Shown: one piece after another, positions 52,466 through 60,957 of the stretch
Numbering within the stretch: position 1 is the stretch's first letter
Layout of the letters: each line of letters begins with the position of its first letter
Source of the DNA: Halomontanus rarus
GTDB lineage: Archaea; Halobacteriota; Halobacteria; Halobacteriales; Natrialbaceae
Strand: one strand, 5' to 3'
Assembly (NCBI RefSeq): GCF_029338335.1
Contig: NZ_CP119800.1
DNA: 64,000 nucleotides
Notes under the pieces: generated by a model
Database searches by the model: none
Told to the model about the DNA's origin: nothing
The model's input: only the letters and a program-made list of their open reading frames with translations
Program-made: the position numbers and the translations under genes

Positions 52466-52641
52466 TCGCTGTATACCACACTACCGTACAGGGTTCATTA
52501 CCGGCCTGCGCCTGCAGGGACGTCTAATACCGTCCGCTATCGTTCACCGGATCCGAAACGTGTGAATTTTCGTGAAGGAAAGAAGAGGTCGTCGCTAACA
52601 GCGAACCTCGAGACGAACGTACTCCTGTCGACTCCCGGTCT

Positions 52642-52683
52642 AAACGGACTGTTTCATCGCATCCCGGGCCAAACGGACCGTTT
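52642..52683. promoter_or_regulatory. Tandem palindromic sites before the M24 peptidase
   Basis: AAACGGACTGTTT (52642-52654) and AAACGGACCGTTT (52671-52683), the second a perfect dyad around one base. They recur at 29 nt, close to three helical turns, and end 28 nt before the start codon. Likely operator pair for the peptidase gene. Confidence 0.6.
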
Positions 52684-52711
52684 CATTGGACTCCAGGCCG
52701 AACGTGACGGC

Positions 52712-53941
52712 ATGTCCGATCGCTTCGAACGGCGGATCCGCGCGTGTCGAAACCGACTCGAGGCCGGAGACGCCGACTGTGTCGTCCTGTTCCCGAGTCC
52801 GAATCTCGCGTACGCGACCGGGTTCGACGAGTCGCCGTCCGAGCGCCACCTCCTACTGTTCGTCACACAGGTGGGGGAGCCGGCGTTCGTCGCGCCCGAA
52901 CTCTACGGCGACCAGCTGCTGGAGACGGAGCTCGACGACGTCAGGCTGTGGACCGACGACGACGACCCGCTGGCGTTGATCGACGAGGTACTGACGGAAC
53001 GGAATGTGGGAGAAACGGACCACTCGCACATCCTCGTCGACGATACGATGTGGGCGACGTTCACGCAGGACCTGCGATCGGTCCGCCCGAACGCGACGTT
53101 CGGCCTCGCCAGCGCCGTCTTCGAACCCCTGCGGATCCGAAAGGACGAGGCCGAACTCGAGGCGCTCCGGCGGGCCGCGGCCCTCGCAGATCGGGTCGCA
53201 CTCGAGGTTCGCGAGCGCGGTCGAGACGTCATCGGCATGACCGAGGCGGAGCTGGCCGCAGAGATCGATCGTCTGCTAGGGGAGTACAGTGATGCCGGCG
53301 AGGGAGATGGGGGAAGAGGGGGTCCAGGGGGAGATGGGGGAATAGAAGGCCCAAGAACTGACGAGAAGAGCGGTGGCGGAACGACCGACGGCGAACCCGC
53401 GTTCACGACCATCGTCGCCTCGGGCCCGAACGGCGCCAGGCCCCACCACCACAGCGGCGACAGGGTGATCGCCCCGGGCGACCCGGTGGTCCTCGACTTC
53501 GGCGCGTTCGTCGCGGCCGACCTCGAGTCGGGAACGGGCCGGTATCCGGGTGATCAGACGCGGACGGTCGTCTTCGCCGGCGAACCCGACGAGGAGTTCC
53601 GGCGGGTCCACGACGTCGTTCGCGAGGCCCAGGAGGCCGCCGTGACGGCCGTCGAACCCGGCGTCACGGCCGCGGCGGTCGACCGCGCCGCACGCACGGT
53701 GATCGAGGACGCCGGTTACGGTGACGCGTTCACCCACCGAACCGGCCACGGCGTCGGTCTCGAGGTTCACGAACCGCCCTACATCGTCGCCGGAAACGAC
53801 CGCCAACTCGAGCCGGGGATGGTTTTCAGCGTCGAGCCGGGTGTCTATCTCGAGGAGAAATTTGGTGTTCGGATCGAGGACCTCGTGGTCGTCACCGAAG
53901 ACGGTGCAGAGCGGTTGAACGAGACGCCTCGCGGGTGGTGA
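52712..53941 (+). CDS. M24 family aminopeptidase (Xaa-Pro type)
   Basis: 409 residues from ATG (MSDRFERRIRACRNRL). A creatinase-like N-terminal domain (about 1-140) is followed by a pita-bread catalytic domain. Metal ligands are visible in VVLDFGAF, YPGDQTRTVV, HRTGHGVGLEVHE, FSVEPGVY and GVRIEDLVV. A Gly/Asp-rich insert of about 40 residues (187-230) interrupts the catalytic domain. It probably cleaves N-terminal Xaa-Pro or related peptides. A long in-frame extension upstream to 51287 is antisense to otsA and is rejected. Confidence 0.88.
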   Translation: MSDRFERRIRACRNRLEAGDADCVVLFPSPNLAYATGFDESPSERHLLLFVTQVGEPAFVAPELYGDQLLETELDDVRLWTDDDDPLALIDEVLTERNVGETDHSHILVDDTMWATFTQDLRSVRPNATFGLASAVFEPLRIRKDEAELEALRRAAALADRVALEVRERGRDVIGMTEAELAAEIDRLLGEYSDAGEGDGGRGGPGGDGGIEGPRTDEKSGGGTTDGEPAFTTIVASGPNGARPHHHSGDRVIAPGDPVVLDFGAFVAADLESGTGRYPGDQTRTVVFAGEPDEEFRRVHDVVREAQEAAVTAVEPGVTAAAVDRAARTVIEDAGYGDAFTHRTGHGVGLEVHEPPYIVAGNDRQLEPGMVFSVEPGVYLEEKFGVRIEDLVVVTEDGAERLNETPRGW

Positions 53942-54030
53942 GGTCGGGCTGGTAAAGACGGGGTGTGAAGTCGGAGTAGTGAGGTTGGAGTGGTGAAGGC
54001 GGGCTGGTAAGGTCGGGTCGGTGAGAGAGG
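53942..54030 (+). repeat. Degenerate 13-14-nt tandem repeats
   Basis: Six to seven imperfect copies of a GTGAGGTCGGGCTG-like unit follow the M24 stop codon. No function recognised; replication slippage is likely. Confidence 0.6.
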
Positions 54031-54150
54031 AAGAGCGATGAGAGAGACGAGACAGTCAGAAGAGTGCTGCGAGTTACCACACCGGGTTTCCAGTGAAAAC
54101 TCGGCGACAGGACCGAGTCGACCGGCTCAGACGGGTTCGTACGCACCGCC

Positions 54151-54170
54151 AGCTAAAATATATTTTAGCT
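54151..54170. promoter_or_regulatory. Perfect 20-bp palindrome in the psmBA promoter
   Basis: AGCTAAAATATATTTTAGCT, fully self-complementary. It contains the TATA-like AAATATATTT and lies 36-55 nt before the psmB start. Binding of a dimeric regulator here would directly occlude TBP. AT-rich terminator function for the upstream gene is a less likely alternative. Confidence 0.7.
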
Positions 54171-54205
54171 AACAATTATTCCGGCATGGCACGTTTCCAC
54201 AGTCG

Positions 54206-55093
54206 ATGTCAAACAGAATCGAACCGATCGATCACGGAAGCGAATTCGGGATTGCGTCCGATCAGAGCACGCCCGAACGGAGTCGGGAACGGGAATGGAA
54301 AAGACTCGAACGAGACCGGTTCGTCAGGGAATCACGAGTAGAAGGGACCGCGGAAGACGGCGACGTCGTCAAGACCGGAACGACGACGGTCGCGGTCGCC
54401 GGCACCGACGGCGTCGTTCTCGCCGCCGACACGCGAGCGAGCATCGGCGGCGGCCGGTTCGTCGCGAACCGCACGACACAGAAGATCGAACCGATCGGCG
54501 ACCGGGCGGCCGTCGCCTTCTCGGGGAGCGTCAGCGACGCCCAGTCGTTCGTCCGCCAGCTCCGCGCCGAAGCCCGACTGTACCAACTCGAGCACGGGAG
54601 ATCGATGACCCTCGAGTCGCTGGCGACGCTCGCCGGGGGACTCGTCCGCCGCGGCCCCTACCGAGTGCTCGACCTGTTGCTCGCGGGTGTCGAGGACGAT
54701 GCGGTCGGCAGCCTGAAGTCGAACGCCGATACGGACGACAGCAAAGACGTCAGGACGGCCGTCTACGACATCGGCCCCGGCGGCGGCGTCATGACCACCG
54801 ACTACGCCGCCAGCGGCAGCGGCATGCAACTCGCCTACGGCGCGCTCGAGGGGGCGATCGGGGTGGAGTCCGACGCGGATCGGACCGTCGCCGGTCTCCG
54901 ACCGATCGTCGCCGGAGCGGTCCGGAGTGCGACGGCGCGCGATACGGCCAGCGGCGACGGGATGACCCTCGCGACGATCACCGCCGACGGCCTCGAACTC
55001 GAGCGGTTCGGCGATCTCGAGGCAGTGGAGGCGGACGCGACGGTCGGTGGTGGCGGTCGGACTGGTGGAGAGGAGAGGGAGGAGGTGAACTGA
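54206..55093 (+). CDS. psmB: 20S proteasome beta subunit
   Basis: 295 residues. The propeptide of 58 residues ends VKTG, and the mature protein begins Thr59-Thr-Thr-Val-Ala-Val, making Thr59 the catalytic nucleophile. Asp75 (in AADTRAS) and Lys93 (TTQK) complete the active site. The mature part (237 residues) is longer than the usual 200 because of inserts and an acidic/Gly tail. It forms the inner catalytic rings with PsmA, encoded immediately downstream. Confidence 0.92.
   Translation: MSNRIEPIDHGSEFGIASDQSTPERSREREWKRLERDRFVRESRVEGTAEDGDVVKTGTTTVAVAGTDGVVLAADTRASIGGGRFVANRTTQKIEPIGDRAAVAFSGSVSDAQSFVRQLRAEARLYQLEHGRSMTLESLATLAGGLVRRGPYRVLDLLLAGVEDDAVGSLKSNADTDDSKDVRTAVYDIGPGGGVMTTDYAASGSGMQLAYGALEGAIGVESDADRTVAGLRPIVAGAVRSATARDTASGDGMTLATITADGLELERFGDLEAVEADATVGGGGRTGGEEREEVN
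55080..55088 (+). promoter_or_regulatory. Shine-Dalgarno of psmA
   Basis: AGGAGGTGA at the 3' end of psmB, 6 nt before the psmA ATG. With only one base between the genes, it permits efficient coupled synthesis of the two ring subunits. Confidence 0.7.
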
Positions 55094-55094
55094 G

Positions 55095-55865
55095 ATGGAC
55101 TCGAGCGCCAGCCAACAGGCCTACGATCGCGGTCACACCATCTTCTCGCCCGACGGACGACTCTATCAGGTAGAATACGCGCGCGAGGCCGTCGAACGCG
55201 GTTCGCCGAGCGTCGGCATCCGAACCGACGACGGCGTGGTTCTCGCGGCGCGAAAGCCCGTTCGGTCGCCGCTGCTCGAGGCGCGGACCGTCGAGAAGGT
55301 CCACCGGATCGACGACCACGTCGCGGTCGCGTCGGCCGGTCACGCCGCCGACGCCCGCCAGCTCGTCGCGGTCGCTCGCGAAGCCGCCCAGCGCCACCGG
55401 CTCCGGTACGGCGAGCCGATCGGCGTCGAGTCCCTGACGAAGTCGATCGCCGACCACGTTCAGGAGTACACTCAGACCGGCGGCTCGAGACCCTACGGGA
55501 CGGCGTTGCTCGTCGCGGGCGTCGACGAAACGGGTCCGGGTCTCTTCGAGGTCGACCCCAGCGGCACGCCGTACGGCTGGCGAGCGGTCGCGGTCGGTAA
55601 CGGTACGACCGAGATCCGCGGGTTCCTCGAGGATCGGGTTCGACACCCTCGCCGGACGGGACCGGAGGAGACGTCGGGCGAGGATCCTACCGACGGAATC
55701 GACCGGGAAGCGGGTCTCGCCACCGCACTCGAGGCGCTCGCGACGACGGCCGACGAGCCGCTCTCGGCCGACGAACTCGACGTCTGCGTCGTCGACTCCG
55801 AGACGGCATCGGTCGAGCAGTTCTCGAGTGACGCAGTGGGGAGGGCACTCGAGTCGGCGAGTTGA
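55095..55865 (+). CDS. psmA: 20S proteasome alpha subunit
   Basis: 256 residues. YDRGHTIFSPDGRLYQVEYAREAVERGSPSVGI is the N-terminal gating and ring-contact helix region of archaeal alpha subunits. It lacks an N-terminal active Thr, as expected. It would form the outer rings that bind PAN/Cdc48 ATPases. The gene begins 1 nt after psmB. In Haloferax volcanii the alpha and beta genes are at separate loci, so this pairing is notable; it may be a second proteasome set. Confidence 0.93.
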   Translation: MDSSASQQAYDRGHTIFSPDGRLYQVEYAREAVERGSPSVGIRTDDGVVLAARKPVRSPLLEARTVEKVHRIDDHVAVASAGHAADARQLVAVAREAAQRHRLRYGEPIGVESLTKSIADHVQEYTQTGGSRPYGTALLVAGVDETGPGLFEVDPSGTPYGWRAVAVGNGTTEIRGFLEDRVRHPRRTGPEETSGEDPTDGIDREAGLATALEALATTADEPLSADELDVCVVDSETASVEQFSSDAVGRALESAS

Positions 55866-55882
55866 GCGTGTGAGACGGCGGT

Positions 55883-57355
55883 CTACGCGCTTGTCGTGCT
55901 TTCGGACGAGTCGTTCGTCGACGATTCGGTCGCCGCAGTATCCGCTGTTTCCGCGGTATCGGTGGGAGAGGAGGTCTCCGCGTTCGTACTCGTCGTCTCG
56001 CCGTCGGTGTTCGGACTCACGTTGTCGGTGTTCGGAATCTCGTCGCCTGTATTCGGAGACCTATCGTCGGTATTCGGAGTCGGAGCCGTGCGATCCGTGT
56101 TCGGCTGCGACTGCGGCCGAGTTCCCGTCCCGGCCGTCGTCCGCGTCTCGTCTCCGACCGACTCGGAGTCAGTGCTGGACTCGGCCCGCTGAACCTCGAC
56201 GACTCGGAGGGACGCGTCGACGTAGAGCGCGAGGACGTCACCCTCGAGTTCGACCACGACGCGGACGCAGAGCGGGTCGGTCGACAGCACGGATTCGGAC
56301 CACTCGTGGCCGACGTTCCAGATCGGGCGGTCGCGAACGTCCTGTCCGTGATCGTAGTAGAACGAGACGATAGCCGGGTGCTGGAGCAAGGTGAGCGTGA
56401 CCGGAGTACGGAGGTCGTGGCCGCACTGCTGGCACTCGAACGACGCCTGGACGTGGTCGGCCAGTTCTTCCGGAAGGAGGTCTTCGACGACCGCCGACGT
56501 GGGGACGAGTGTCGTGTCGACGTCGCCGCTGCACTCCGGGCAGACCCCATCGCGCATGAGCGCGAGTCGGTGGCGGTGGTAGCGGTCGAAGGCGTCGGGT
56601 ACTCCCGTCGCCGGCGCGATCGGTGTCTCCATTACCGCTTCCGCCTTCGTCACCGCTTCCGTCTCCATTGCTGTTTCCGTATCCGGTTCGTCGGTCTCCG
56701 GGATCGCCTTCTCGCTCTCGTTCTCACCGTGTGCCACGAGCCCAGCCGGCGGAAACTGCAGACTCAACAGCGATCGATCGCAGCCGCGACAGGCGACCGT
56801 CACTACGTTGTCCGTCGACTGGGCCTCGAGCGCGTCCGCCTCGCAGAACGGACACGGCTCCGCGAGCGAAATCGGGGCGTGATCGACGCGGTGCGTGTAC
56901 GCTCCCGTCGCGATCGCCCGCGCGATCTGCAGTCCAGAGTAGGTCAACTCGTAGCCGGACTCGGTCTTTCGGAGGTACGGCCCGACCAGTTGCTCGAGGT
57001 GGTAGGCGAACTGCGCCGACGTCTCGAGATCCGTCGTCTCGAACAGTTCCGAGAAGGTCAGTCGAGTCCGGGTGTGATGGTCGACGTCGTCGTCACTGCC
57101 GTTCGTCCTCTGGTCATCGGCCCTGGCCTCGGCATCGGAATCAGCATCGACGTGCTCGAGCATCGTCTCGATGATCCCGATCCTAATTTCGTTGCCCAGT
57201 GCCTGAAAGGCGTCGCTCGGTTCGGATACCACGTCGGACGTGACCGTGCCGGTCTCGAGTGCGGTGTCGGCGGATTCGACTGTGGGTGCAGTCGACGTCG
57301 AAGATTCCATCCCCCCGACTGAACCGTCGACTCCCGTATCTTCGTTCGAGGGCAT
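55883..57355 (-). CDS. ArsR-like winged-helix protein with zinc ribbons
   Basis: 490 residues. A winged-helix domain (about 48-155; AFQALGNEIRIGIIETML ... LTFSELFETTDLETSAQFAYHLEQL) is followed by two zinc ribbons: CPFC...CRGC (about 170-190) and CPEC...CQQC (about 275-315). A C-terminal Asn/Thr/Asp tail with a PNTD heptad repeat closes it. It has the look of a haloarchaeal DNA-binding regulator; target unknown. It ends beside psmA, convergently, so it might or might not act on the proteasome. Confidence 0.78.
   Translation of the reverse strand: MPSNEDTGVDGSVGGMESSTSTAPTVESADTALETGTVTSDVVSEPSDAFQALGNEIRIGIIETMLEHVDADSDAEARADDQRTNGSDDDVDHHTRTRLTFSELFETTDLETSAQFAYHLEQLVGPYLRKTESGYELTYSGLQIARAIATGAYTHRVDHAPISLAEPCPFCEADALEAQSTDNVVTVACRGCDRSLLSLQFPPAGLVAHGENESEKAIPETDEPDTETAMETEAVTKAEAVMETPIAPATGVPDAFDRYHRHRLALMRDGVCPECSGDVDTTLVPTSAVVEDLLPEELADHVQASFECQQCGHDLRTPVTLTLLQHPAIVSFYYDHGQDVRDRPIWNVGHEWSESVLSTDPLCVRVVVELEGDVLALYVDASLRVVEVQRAESSTDSESVGDETRTTAGTGTRPQSQPNTDRTAPTPNTDDRSPNTGDEIPNTDNVSPNTDGETTSTNAETSSPTDTAETADTAATESSTNDSSESTTSA
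56001..56106 (-). repeat. 21-nt repeats encoding the PNTD tail
   Basis: Four to five copies of a 21-nt unit (core TCGGTGTTCGGA on the plus strand) encode seven-residue PNTD repeats at the C-terminus of the winged-helix protein. In-frame slippage origin likely. Confidence 0.75.
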
Positions 57356-57663
57356 TTGTTACAGGAGAGAGGGGGCCGAACGGCAAGTAAGTTCGGTCGT
57401 GCGAGACGTCGCGAGAAGCAGGGACGAGGGACGAGAGGAGAACAGAGTCGAGACGAGTGAATCGAAAGCGGACCACTCGAGAAACGATTCCGACTGTCGG
57501 GCCCTGTTTCCGGGCGGCTCAGATCTCGATTCCAAGCAGTCCAGACCACGAGACCGGCGATTCAGGTCCGGCTCGGATCGATCCAGGTTCCGGCTCTGGT
57601 TCCGATTCTCGACGATTTCAGACGATCCAAGAGAAGATCCACGGCGTCAGTCGCGGGAAAACC
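57356..57663. other. 308-nt gap upstream of the winged-helix gene
   Basis: Lies between the start of the winged-helix gene and the end of orc1. No gene, repeat or strong TATA box was recognised. Confidence 0.4.
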
Positions 57664-58869
57664 TCAAGCCTCGTCTGTCTCGACCAACACTTTCCGAACG
57701 ACGTCCGGGTCCTCGAGCAACTGATGTTCGGTGTAGCTCCCTTCGGCGCTGCCGCCGCTGTGTCGTGATTGCTCGATGATGTCGAGGAAGGCGTGTTCTT
57801 TCAGGAGGTCGCGGACCCGTCGAAGCGAGAGGGTATCGGACCCCTCCTGACGACAGATTTCCTCGTAGACGTCGAAGATTTTGGTCGTTCGGAACCCGTC
57901 CTCGTCGGGGCGATTGAGCGAGAGAACTGCGAGCGCCTGAAGGACGTACCGGGAGTGGGGCGTGGACCCGCGGATGAGTTCCCGGAACCGGTCAGTTTCC
58001 GCGCGCTCGCGGGCCTGCACGACGAACTCCTCGCGGACGGTCTTGCTTCCGTTCGACTGTGCGATCTCGCCGGCGTAGCGGAGGATGTCGATCGCCTTCC
58101 GGGCGTCACCGTGTTCCCGGGCGGCGAGGGCGGCCGCACGCGGGATCACCGACGGCTCGAGGACGTCGCCTTTGAACGCGTCGCTGCGCGCCTGCATGAT
58201 GTCGCGCAACTGGTTGGCGTCGTAGGGCGGGAAGACGAACTCGCGCTCGCAGAGGCTGGACTTGACCCGCTCGTCCATCCGATCTTTGTACTTGATCTTG
58301 TTACTGATTCCGATGACGCCGATCTTACAATCGGTGAGTTTCCCTGCTTCGCCCGCGCGCGAGAGTTGCATGAGGATGTCGTCGTCGTCGAGTTTGTCGA
58401 CTTCGTCCAGGATGACGAGGACGACGTCGTATTGAGAGTCGAGGACCTTCCAGAGGCGTTTGTAGTACGTCGAGGTACTGAGTCCCTTGTCGGGGATCTT
58501 GATCGCGGTCACCTCCGGGTCGTTGAGCGAATCGGCGATCGTCTGGACGGCCTGAGTCTCCGTGTTGTCCTGGGCGCAGTCGACGTAGGCGAACTTCGCG
58601 GTAACGCCTTCCTCACGTGCGACCCGGACGAGTTGAGCGGAGATGTGCTTGGCACAGAGGGACTTGCCCGTCCCGGTCTTCCCGTAAATGAGGAGATTAC
58701 TCGGGCTCTGCCCGAAGATCGCCGGATTGACCGCATTGGCGAGATCCGAAATCTCGTCGTCCCGGCCTACGATTCGGCCCTCCTCCGGGAGGTGATTGAT
58801 CTCGAGCAGCTCTTTGTTCTCGAAGATGGGATCCTCGCGGGTGAAGAGGTCGTCACCGGAACTCGGCAT
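57664..58869 (-). CDS. orc1: Orc1/Cdc6 replication initiator
   Basis: 401 residues from ATG (MPSSGDDLFTREDPIF). AAA+ ATPase with Walker A GKTGTGKS (63-70) and Walker B LVILDEVDKL (about 151-160), sensor regions, and a C-terminal winged helix (about 320-400) that contacts ORB DNA. It recognises the origin immediately upstream and loads MCM. An ORB lies between its TATA element and start codon, suggesting that it represses itself. Confidence 0.95.
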   Translation of the reverse strand: MPSSGDDLFTREDPIFENKELLEINHLPEEGRIVGRDDEISDLANAVNPAIFGQSPSNLLIYGKTGTGKSLCAKHISAQLVRVAREEGVTAKFAYVDCAQDNTETQAVQTIADSLNDPEVTAIKIPDKGLSTSTYYKRLWKVLDSQYDVVLVILDEVDKLDDDDILMQLSRAGEAGKLTDCKIGVIGISNKIKYKDRMDERVKSSLCEREFVFPPYDANQLRDIMQARSDAFKGDVLEPSVIPRAAALAAREHGDARKAIDILRYAGEIAQSNGSKTVREEFVVQARERAETDRFRELIRGSTPHSRYVLQALAVLSLNRPDEDGFRTTKIFDVYEEICRQEGSDTLSLRRVRDLLKEHAFLDIIEQSRHSGGSAEGSYTEHQLLEDPDVVRKVLVETDEA

Positions 58870-58877
58870 AGGTACAG

Positions 58878-58896
58878 ACACCACGTTTCCGGTGAA
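58878..58896 (-). repeat. ORB 1
   Basis: ACACCACGTTTCCGGTGAA, inverted orientation, 9-27 nt before the orc1 start codon and downstream of its AT-rich promoter element (58897-58908). Confidence 0.8.
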
Positions 58897-58953
58897 TATG
58901 CTTTACTGTTTGGATGAGGCGGCCGAAGTGGGTGAAGTGGTCGGAGCACACAC

Positions 58954-58972
58954 ACACCACGTTTCCGGTGAA
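58954..58972 (-). repeat. ORB 2
   Basis: Same sequence and orientation as ORB 1, followed on the plus strand by two GAAACGGTG half repeats and a G-rich string (58986-58995). Confidence 0.8.
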
Positions 58973-59018
58973 ACGGTGAAACGGTGGGGGTGGGGTCCAG
59001 TTGAAACGGGGGTTGTGG

Positions 59019-59037
59019 TTCACCGGAAACCTGGTGT
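59019..59037 (+). repeat. ORB 3
   Basis: TTCACCGGAAACCTGGTGT, direct orientation, followed by a G string (GTGTGGGGGTCGGG), the typical ORB-associated G element. Confidence 0.8.
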
Positions 59038-59242
59038 GGGGGTCGGGCGCGATCGGTTCGAGTGGAGAGGGATAGCAGACAGGAAATCGGTACAGAAGAA
59101 CTGAAAAGCGGGTTCTGAAGCCTGAAAACGGATGTCGAAGGTGGGTGCGGAAAGCAGTGTAAAAGAGTGGTGTGGAACAGTAGAAACAGGGGGAAAGATC
59201 GTTCGTCGAGGGAGATTATCGATGGATTTCTGCGAAGAAGAC

Positions 59243-59256
59243 GGATTTCCGGTGAA
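59243..59256 (-). repeat. Degenerate ORB half-site
   Basis: GGATTTCCGGTGAA, matching the core of the box in inverted orientation without the outer GGTGT; adjacent to the AT-rich unwinding segment. Confidence 0.55.
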
Positions 59257-59309
59257 ATCACCGCTCAGCCGAAGAGTTACGGCTTTTCACTAGCCGAATG
59301 TATCAATGG

Positions 59310-59400
59310 ACTTTTCGCCGGTCTACTATATATGTATTACTATCATCGATAGAGTTAGATGAGTACACTCTATATTTTCATCAACTGTTGGGAAATCAGT
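59310..59400. other. Putative DNA unwinding element
   Basis: The most AT-rich part of the origin, with CTACTATATATGTATTACTA and TCTATATTTTCATC. It lies between the left and right ORB groups, where initial melting is expected. A 62-codon frame within it is not considered a gene. Confidence 0.65.
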
Positions 59401-59567
59401 GAACTGCCCGTCGACGACATCGGAACTCTTCGAACTCACACCGCTATACGGTCTTTATACGGACTCTATGCAGCCTCTATTCCGGAAGATCGCTCACTGG
59501 TCCACCGTTATTGGTCCACCGTTCGTGATGACATCCCTCGAGAATAGTATCCCTACGATTTCACCGT

Positions 59568-59586
59568 TTCACCGGAAACCCGGTGT
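59568..59586 (+). repeat. ORB 4
   Basis: TTCACCGGAAACCCGGTGT, direct, preceded by TTTCACCG and followed by GTGCGCGCTC, a flank shared with ORB 5. Confidence 0.82.
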
Positions 59587-59698
59587 GTGCGCGCTCTGGG
59601 AATGCCGGTTTCAGCACCGCAACTGCGTATTTCGCTCTCACAGATGCGAATTCTGGCGTTCGTCACCAGTTGGTGTTCCGTTCCCTCGTCAACCGACC

Positions 59699-59732
59699 CA
59701 CTTTCACCCCACTTTCACCCCACTTTTCACCT
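59699..59732. repeat. 11-nt tandem repeat in the origin
   Basis: Three copies of CACTTTCACCC (the last with one extra T). The opposite strand reads as G strings with GGGTGAAA, resembling the G-rich elements near ORBs. Confidence 0.7.
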
Positions 59733-59764
59733 CACTGATTCTCGCCCGGACCAGTTTTCACCGT

Positions 59765-59783
59765 TTCACCGGAAACCCGGTGT
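59765..59783 (+). repeat. ORB 5
   Basis: Identical to ORB 4 including the GTGCGCGCTC flank, 197 nt further on; the two lie in a duplicated block. Confidence 0.82.
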
Positions 59784-59963
59784 GTGCGCGCTCCAGTCAC
59801 ACGGGTCGTTCGAGTGTCCCACCCTCAATCGACGGTGATGACTCGTCTACTCCACTGCCTTCTCCCTCGAGTGGACTCTAGTCACGCGGACATTCTACCA
59901 ATCGGACCTCCACACTGTTTCGCCGTCGAGAAATCCAACTGAACGTTCCATATCTGCCGTCAG

Positions 59964-59982
59964 TTCACCGGAAATCCGGTGT
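59964..59982 (+). repeat. ORB 6
   Basis: TTCACCGGAAATCCGGTGT, one base different from the consensus, direct orientation. Confidence 0.8.
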
Positions 59983-60026
59983 GCCTCTTCCCGATTACTC
60001 CGGTCCTCCTGCAGTCACCTGCTGCT

Positions 60027-60045
60027 TTCACCGGAAACCCGGTGT
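60027..60045 (+). repeat. ORB 7
   Basis: TTCACCGGAAACCCGGTGT, consensus, direct orientation, 63 nt after ORB 6. Last box before the zinc-ribbon gene. Confidence 0.82.
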
Positions 60046-60183
60046 GTTTCTGACGATCCCGCGGTTCGTTTATCGAGCACTCGTCGGTCTATCCGCACTA
60101 TTGCCGGCTCGTTCATCGTTTGGACCGATTCCAGCCGTCCGGTCCCGCGAAAGTCTACTGACAGTAGAACATCTACTACCGGA

Positions 60184-60366
60184 TCAATAATAGTAGAACT
60201 CGAGTTCGTGATCGCAGTTTTCACAGCGGGTCTCTTTTCCCTGTAGTCGGTTGGGATCGTTCCAGTCGAGCTCCTCGGTTCTGGTTCCGGTCGGGACCGA
60301 CGCGCTCACCGTTGCGTCGCAGTGCGGACAGCCGACGTATAGCTGGGAGTGATTCGATTGGGACAT
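60184..60366 (-). CDS. Small zinc-ribbon protein
   Basis: 60 residues with CPHC (about 13-16) and CENC (about 48-51), a zinc ribbon with a 31-residue spacer. The rest is polar, ending EFYYY. It resembles the DUF7837-type haloarchaeal proteins. It sits at the right edge of the origin and is read towards it; any role in replication is not shown. Confidence 0.72.
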   Translation of the reverse strand: MSQSNHSQLYVGCPHCDATVSASVPTGTRTEELDWNDPNRLQGKETRCENCDHELEFYYY

Positions 60367-60957
60367 ATCTCGGACGTTGGAGTAGCGGTGGAATAGTTAT
60401 CGTCGCCGTACTCGGAGCTCGCCCGTCACACCGACGTTCAACGGTCGGATTTCGACCAGAAACTCTCCCGTTCACTCTGAAACCTCCTATTCACGGGTTC
60501 ACGTCCGGTTCTGGCGTGTCCGTCCGGACTCGACTCCGATTTTCTCGTTTCGATGCTCTCGAATACCAGTTCACGACCGTTCTCAATCACGAACTGACCC
60601 TCGAGCGGGTGAGCGACGATCCGGCCGCAGTCGGGTGAAATCGAGTGCTGCGTTCGAGTAACTACTGACTATCAAATTCTACATAATCGTTTCTTATATA
60701 CTGTGTTCGATACGACGAGATCCGACGACCGAATCCGTTTCTTCGTCCTGCTACTGATTTCGCTCTACAGTACCAGATCGAGCCCCGAACGTACTCCTCG
60801 TCGTCAGCCGTCGTCCATGGTCGGAATCGCAACCGGTTCGGCTTCGACGCCGTAAAACGATCAACTCGATACGTATGATTGGTCAATCTACAAGTGGCGG
60901 CTTCACCACCGAGGCCTATCCTACACGAAGCCATGTCTGTAGCCAGAAGATCGCCCG
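60367..60957. other. 591-nt gap without a recognised gene
   Basis: Between the zinc-ribbon start and the end of the P19-like gene. AT-rich at about 60660-60710. Open frames on both strands lack protein-like composition. No ORB is seen in this part. Confidence 0.45.

Larger units (their letters stand above)
58870..60183. other. Replication origin with ORB elements
   Basis: A 1.3-kb intergenic region next to orc1 with seven copies of a 19-nt box of consensus TTCACCGGAAACCCGGTGT, a degenerate eighth copy, an AT-rich segment and G/C strings. Two inverted copies near orc1 and four direct copies on the far side flank the AT-rich DNA, the normal haloarchaeal oriC layout. The box is itself a dyad, CACCGG-n4-CCGGTG. 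Confidence 0.88.

Noticed and set aside
51287..52711. Long plus-strand extension of the M24 peptidase (884 codons in total)
   Set aside because: The first 475 codons are antisense to otsA; the family length fits the ATG at 52712.
59359..59547. 62-codon frame in the origin
   Set aside because: Lies in the AT-rich unwinding region with no motif and no nearby promoter pattern separate from the origin.
58870..60183. CRISPR-like interpretation of the repeated boxes
   Set aside because: Repeats are short, irregularly spaced, in both orientations and next to orc1, which fits ORBs and not a CRISPR array.
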